A DNA stretch of 64,000 nucleotides from positions 3,475,001 to 3,539,000 of the forward strand of contig OX438748.1 of the NCBI GenBank assembly GCA_949316235.1, read 5' to 3'. The DNA is from Oegoconia quadripuncta. Taxonomy: Eukaryota > Arthropoda > Insecta > Lepidoptera > Autostichidae. Position numbers and translations under genes: made by a program. Under the pieces are notes generated by a model. The model was not told the origin of the DNA. It searched no databases and saw only the letters and a program-made list of their open reading frames with translations. Positions within the stretch are counted from its first letter, which is position 1, and each line of letters opens with the position of its first letter. Of this stretch, positions 63,450-64,000 are shown one piece after another.

Positions 63450-64000
63450 TGTAACGGACCAAGTCTCTTCGTTATGATTCACAAACATATTTGAGGCTAG
63501 CAATTTACCCCGGCTTTATTCGAATTTTATTTAGACTGCATTTTAAGATTAGATTAGATAATTTCTTCGCACAACATGTAATGCAATAATTGTTGTATGG
63601 CGGGGCAACTAATTATTAGTATGAGTCACAGTCCATCTACTAATGAGAATTGTATCGAAATCGGTGGAGTAATTTCTGAGATAGGTTTATATAGACAGGC
63701 AAAATGAGGAACGGAAACTATAGCTTATTTGAGTGTAAATTTCCATACAACAAACCAAATTGCACCCAATCTTGAGGAACCCTAATTCTATAGCGCAATA
63801 GAGGAAAGCCTCGGATATCGCCAAAAGTTCTACGTCATAACAAAAGAAGTTAGCTTGTGATCCATCGATCTTTCGAGAAGTTTCTAGAAGGAAATTCTTT
63901 CTAGAAGGAATGGAAATTTGCATTTTAAATATAGAAGGGACGCCTCGGGTGTCATCGAAAGTCTTGCGACGAAAACAGAAGAAGTGAATTTGTGTTCCAT
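63450..64000 (+). repeat. LTR, third copy, cut by the window edge
   Basis: The first 551 bases of the LTR, without visible difference from the other two. Includes the third heat shock element at 63872-63906. The TATA box and the rest lie outside, so it is unknown whether the array goes on. Confidence 0.9.

Larger units (their letters stand above)
47310..64000 (+). mobile_element. Tandem non-coding LTR retroelement array, 8070-bp period
   Basis: Order: LTR 47310-50662, internal 50663-55379, LTR 55380-58732, internal 58733-63449, LTR 63450 to the window end. Three equivalent positions checked (47310, 55380 and 63450) are spaced by exactly 8070, and frames at 47547, 55617 and 63687 agree, so no net insertion or deletion exists between copies. 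LTR-internal-LTR-internal-LTR is the product expected from unequal LTR recombination between identical elements. The internal region has no frame of 60 codons or more on either strand, so gag and pol are absent. The class name that fits is LARD (large retrotransposon derivative). Confidence 0.9.

Overview
This window looks like repeat-dominated intergenic DNA of a lepidopteran insect. The assignment rests on familiar lepidopteran repeat signatures: the CGCGGACGAAGTCGCGGG-type repeat ending in CTAG, the GGAAGAGATCGC 3' UTR hairpin of a LINE, the GAAGGAAAACATCGTGAGGA SINE body, and RTE- and jockey-like reverse transcriptase tails. The DNA is AT-rich. I found no intact host protein gene, rRNA, functional tRNA or CRISPR array. 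Almost all open reading frames of 60-147 codons lie inside repeats or are chance frames; the few protein-like segments are broken pieces of transposable elements.

Bases 1-47309 are a patchwork of old and young transposon debris: four tRNA-like SINE families (called A, B, C and D here), 3' ends of several LINE lineages (a CR1/jockey-like one, a jockey/R1-like one, RTE-like ones), short DNA transposons with terminal inverted repeats, Helitron-like fragments, a pentamer satellite and many nested insertions. Two parts stand out. At 10380-10911 there is a frameshifted remnant of a reverse-transcriptase-associated C-terminal domain. At 11057-12720 there is a fold-back transposon: two arms of about 715 bp in inverted orientation around 235 bp of a Tc1/mariner-superfamily transposase gene.

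Bases 47310-64000 are one structure: a head-to-tail array with an exact 8070-bp period, LTR (3353 bp), internal region (4717 bp), LTR, internal region, LTR cut by the window edge. The LTR has TGTAAC...GTTACA ends and is followed after 3 bases by an 18-base site complementary to the 3' end of histidine tRNA. The internal region encodes no protein of 60 residues or more, so this is a non-autonomous, LARD-like LTR retroelement. Its upstream LTR segment carries a perfect four-unit heat shock element about 165-180 bp before a TATA box. The downstream LTR segment carries a consensus splice donor and, 2.4 kb later, a consensus acceptor 25 bases before the primer site. The copies seem almost identical (one substitution noticed), so the array is very young or is an assembly duplication.

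How the parts fit: the array may be a heat-responsive, spliced, non-coding retroelement mobilised by proteins of another element. That is inference from motifs; transcription, splicing, heat response and the physical reality of the array all need data outside this window.
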